Assembly (NCBI GenBank): GCA_046729895.1 | Contig: JBKPHP010000190.1 | Span: 1-7,288, forward strand | From: DASXBA01 sp046729895 | GTDB taxonomy: Bacteria; Actinomycetota; Thermoleophilia; Solirubrobacterales; Thermoleophilaceae | Direction: 5' to 3' | DNA length: 7,288 bases | Shown: positions 5,479 to 7,288 of the stretch, one piece after another | Layout of the letters: the number at the start of each line of letters is the position of its first letter | Numbering within the stretch: position 1 is the stretch's first letter | Translations under genes and position numbers: made by a program | The notes under the pieces: generated by a model | The model's database searches: none | Told to the model about the DNA's origin: nothing | What the model saw: the letters and a program-made list of their open reading frames with translations, nothing else

Positions 5479-6266
5479 TGTCCGCTGTAGAGCCGCTCCC
5501 CCAGGACGGTAGGGAGCCCGGCCTCGTCGATCGCCATGGCGGCCTCGTCGATCGGATACTCGACTCGCCGCCAGTTAGCTGTCCACGCCTCTGTGTCTAG
5601 CAGGAGCCAGGCCGCCCGTGGGTCGCCATCCCGGGGCTGCCCCACTCCGCCGGGGTTTATGAGCCAGCGCCCGTCGGACATGACGAGCCGCGTGCCCCCC
5701 GGGGTCTGTGACCCCACCACTTGCGCGGTCTCGTTCCTGTGGAAGAAGAGTGCCACGTGCGAGTGCCCAACGGCGCCGATGCGCGGCTGCATCAGTCGCA
5801 TGCACGCGTCCGCCTGGCCCGTGGAGAGCACGTACTCCCAGATGGGATCACGTGGCGAGGCGTGGTAGAGGCCCAGCGCGCGAGCGTCGTCCATCGGGTC
5901 GAGCCGGCACAGGAAGGCCATCGAATCCTCGCTCATGTGCTCCCGCGTCCAGAGGGCCGCGACCGCGGCGCTGCGGGAGAAGTCGCCGATGTCGATGTCC
6001 CCTGTCACGACCAGGTCGTGGTTGCCTGCGAGACAGACCGTGCAGGTCTCCCGAGCCAGGACCACGCACTCCTCGGGTTGGGCGCCGTAACCGACGAGGT
6101 CCCCAAGGCACCAGATCTCGTCCGCCTCCTCCGCACGCACGTCCTCGAGAACCGCCTCGAAGGCGGGCAGGTTCCCGTGAACGTCCGAGAGCAGGGCGAG
6201 CCACCGTGGCGTGCCTTCTGGCCGCTGCGCCGGGCTCTCTACAGTGTCCTTCGGATGCAGGGTCAT
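5475..6266 (-). CDS. Calcineurin-like metallophosphoesterase (YfcE/Metallophos_2 type)
   Basis: A 263-residue cytoplasmic phosphoesterase of the calcineurin-like fold, which hydrolyses phosphomonoesters or diesters with two metal ions. The ligand motifs appear in order: SDVHGN (D28, H30), GDLVGYG (D56), GNHD (N82, H83), H135 in YHASPRD, and GHSH (H168, H170). No signal peptide or membrane segment is seen. The frame continues open far upstream to 7085, but that region is antisense to the M48 protease gene. The ATG at 6266, with GGGAG 9 nt upstream, is the only plausible start close to the domain. It is the first gene of the operon with the lipoprotein and kinase, overlapping the former by GTGA. 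The substrate is not predictable; reversing the kinase's phosphorylation is possible but unproven, because most YfcE-type enzymes act on small phosphodiesters. Confidence 0.92.
   Translation of the reverse strand: MTLHPKDTVESPAQRPEGTPRWLALLSDVHGNLPAFEAVLEDVRAEEADEIWCLGDLVGYGAQPEECVVLARETCTVCLAGNHDLVVTGDIDIGDFSRSAAVAALWTREHMSEDSMAFLCRLDPMDDARALGLYHASPRDPIWEYVLSTGQADACMRLMQPRIGAVGHSHVALFFHRNETAQVVGSQTPGGTRLVMSDGRWLINPGGVGQPRDGDPRAAWLLLDTEAWTANWRRVEYPIDEAAMAIDEAGLPTVLGERLYSGQ
6240..6245 (+). promoter_or_regulatory. Candidate -10 box of the M48 protease gene
   Basis: TACAGT is a TANNNT-type -10 hexamer ending 9 nt before the ATG at 6255, so the leader would be only about 2-3 nt. There is no Shine-Dalgarno before that ATG, and no good -35 (TTCTGG at 6216-6221 at best). 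The box lies inside the opening codons of the divergent phosphoesterase gene. Confidence 0.35.
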
Positions 6267-7288
6267 CGCTCGCGGCTCCCGCTGGCGGTCCTGGCGGCGG
6301 TCGTCGCCGCGGGGGCGGCCACGTGGCTTCTCCGGCCCCGGAGCGGCCACATCGAGCCGGAGCCGGTCGCGGCGACAGCCTACTTCAGCCACGAGCAACT
6401 GGAGCGCGCACACGACTTCCGGGACACCCAGCGGTTGCTGGGGCTCGCCGGCCTGGTGGTCAGCGGCGGCACGCTCACCTTCCTGGCGGTGCGGCCGCCG
6501 CGGCTGCTCGACCGCCTGGGGCGACGACCGCTGCTGGGGGGTGCCGCAGCCGGGGCCGGGGTCTCGCTGGTTCTCGTGGCGGTGGGACTCCCGCTGGCCG
6601 CGGTGGCGCACGACCGATCGGTCGACGTGGGACTCTCCACCCAGAGCTGGGGCGAGTGGCTCGGCGACGCTGGCAAGTCGACCGCCATCGAGGCGGTCTT
6701 CGCCGCGGGCGGCGGAGCGCTCGGGCTCGGGCTGGTCCGCCGCTTCAGGCGGAACTGGTGGGCCCCTGGCGCGGTCTGCGTGGTCGCCGTCGGGGTGGTA
6801 TCGCTGTGGCTGTTCCCGGTGGTGATCGATCCCATCTTCAACCGCTTCGACCGGCTGCCGCCGGGCAAGCTCCGCTCCGAGGTGTTGGCGTTGGCCAACC
6901 GGGCGGGAGTCGACGTCGGGCAGGTCTACCGCGTCGACGCGAGCCGCCGGACCACCGGTGCGAACGCTTACGTGAACGGCCTCGGCCACACCAAGCGCGT
7001 GGTCCTCTACGACACCCTGATCGACAGCTTCCCGGACGACCAGGTACGGTCCGTCGTCGCCCACGAGCTCGGGCACCAGAAGCACCGAGACCTCTACCGC
7101 GGATTGGCCTGGCTCGCCCTCGTGGCGCCGGCCGGCGTGTTCTTGGCGCAGGCGCTTGCTGAGAGGATCGGTGGCCGGGAGGGGCTGGGCGACCCGGCGC
7201 GAAAGCCCGGTCCGGCCGCGCTGCCGGCCATCGCTCTGTCGCTGGCGGTCGCCTCCTTCGCCCTTGGAATCACCTCGAACGTCCTCTC
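6255..7288 (+). CDS. M48-family (Ste24/CAAX protease-like) membrane zinc metallopeptidase, 3' end outside window
   Basis: The frame is open from ATG 6255 to the window edge (344 codons plus 2 nt). It encodes an integral membrane zinc protease of the Ste24/HtpX group. Known Ste24-type features appear in order: an N-terminal hydrophobic segment (about 8-26), YFSHEQLERAHDFR (43-56), and hydrophobic segments near 61-80, 92-118, 144-161 and 170-192. Then come the substrate-groove region VYRVDASRRTTGANAYVNGLG and the zinc motif HELGH (270-274, catalytic E271), with further membrane segments near 283-300 and 321-340. The last visible residues, SNVLS, look like the start of the SNxxSRxxExxAD motif, so the third zinc ligand should lie a few codons beyond the edge. 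The role may be membrane protein quality control; a CAAX function is not implied. Other open frames across this stretch are Arg/Pro-rich shadows. Confidence 0.93.
   Translation, partial: MQGHRSRLPLAVLAAVVAAGAATWLLRPRSGHIEPEPVAATAYFSHEQLERAHDFRDTQRLLGLAGLVVSGGTLTFLAVRPPRLLDRLGRRPLLGGAAAGAGVSLVLVAVGLPLAAVAHDRSVDVGLSTQSWGEWLGDAGKSTAIEAVFAAGGGALGLGLVRRFRRNWWAPGAVCVVAVGVVSLWLFPVVIDPIFNRFDRLPPGKLRSEVLALANRAGVDVGQVYRVDASRRTTGANAYVNGLGHTKRVVLYDTLIDSFPDDQVRSVVAHELGHQKHRDLYRGLAWLALVAPAGVFLAQALAERIGGREGLGDPARKPGPAALPAIALSLAVASFALGITSNVL

Noticed and set aside
4625..5512. 295-codon plus-strand frame with Pro-rich tract
   Set aside because: The Pro/Leu tract is the complement of the Gly/Ser codons of the lipoprotein tail; no domain or ribosome-binding site.
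6267..7085. N-terminal extension of the phosphoesterase frame
   Set aside because: It is antisense to the M48 gene, hydrophilic and motif-free; the phosphoesterase domain starts shortly after ATG 6266.
5708..7162. 484-codon plus-strand frame and the 204-codon frame at 6211-6825
   Set aside because: Both are Arg/Pro/Gly-rich low-complexity translations; the real plus-strand gene is the M48 protease frame from 6255, which has HELGH and membrane segments.

Overview
This is a high-GC window (coding parts look like about 70% GC) with tightly packed genes, frequent GTG starts, 4-nt stop/start overlaps and promoters of the TANNNT type close to start codons. Gene content and style suggest an actinobacterium, most likely of a deep lineage such as Thermoleophilia (Solirubrobacterales/Gaiellales-like). 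This is an inference from composition and gene types, since there is no rRNA in the window.

Layout, left to right. Plus strand: the 3' end of triosephosphate isomerase (tpiA), overlapping by ATGA the complete cofactor-independent phosphoglycerate mutase gene (gpmI). Then comes an AT-richer island (about 1840-1912) with a near-consensus promoter, a HAIR/HspR-like operator and nested inverted repeats. These precede a small heat-shock protein gene (hsp20) with a perfect Shine-Dalgarno. Three back-to-back perfect hairpins (2398-2470) separate hsp20 from tgt (tRNA-guanine transglycosylase), which is probably read from a leaderless GTG at 2500. tgt converges with the next operon across only 22 bases.

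Minus strand, read right to left: a calcineurin-like metallophosphoesterase (6266-5475), a lipoprotein with a Gly/Ser-rich tail (5478-4882) and a membrane-anchored PknB-type Ser/Thr kinase (4885-3701). The three are translationally coupled by 4-nt GTGA overlaps and look like one envelope-signalling operon. Divergent from it, and overlapping the 5' end of the phosphoesterase gene by 12 nt, a Ste24/M48-type membrane zinc protease gene starts at 6255 and runs off the right edge.

The metabolic genes are ordinary. The points worth a second look are the dense regulatory architecture ahead of hsp20, the tandem hairpins ahead of tgt, an unusual substrate-pocket loop in Tgt, and the phosphoesterase-lipoprotein-kinase operon. 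In that operon the kinase's short outer tail resembles the N-terminal helix of the lipoprotein next door. I found no CRISPR array, tRNA, rRNA, insertion sequence or phage gene.
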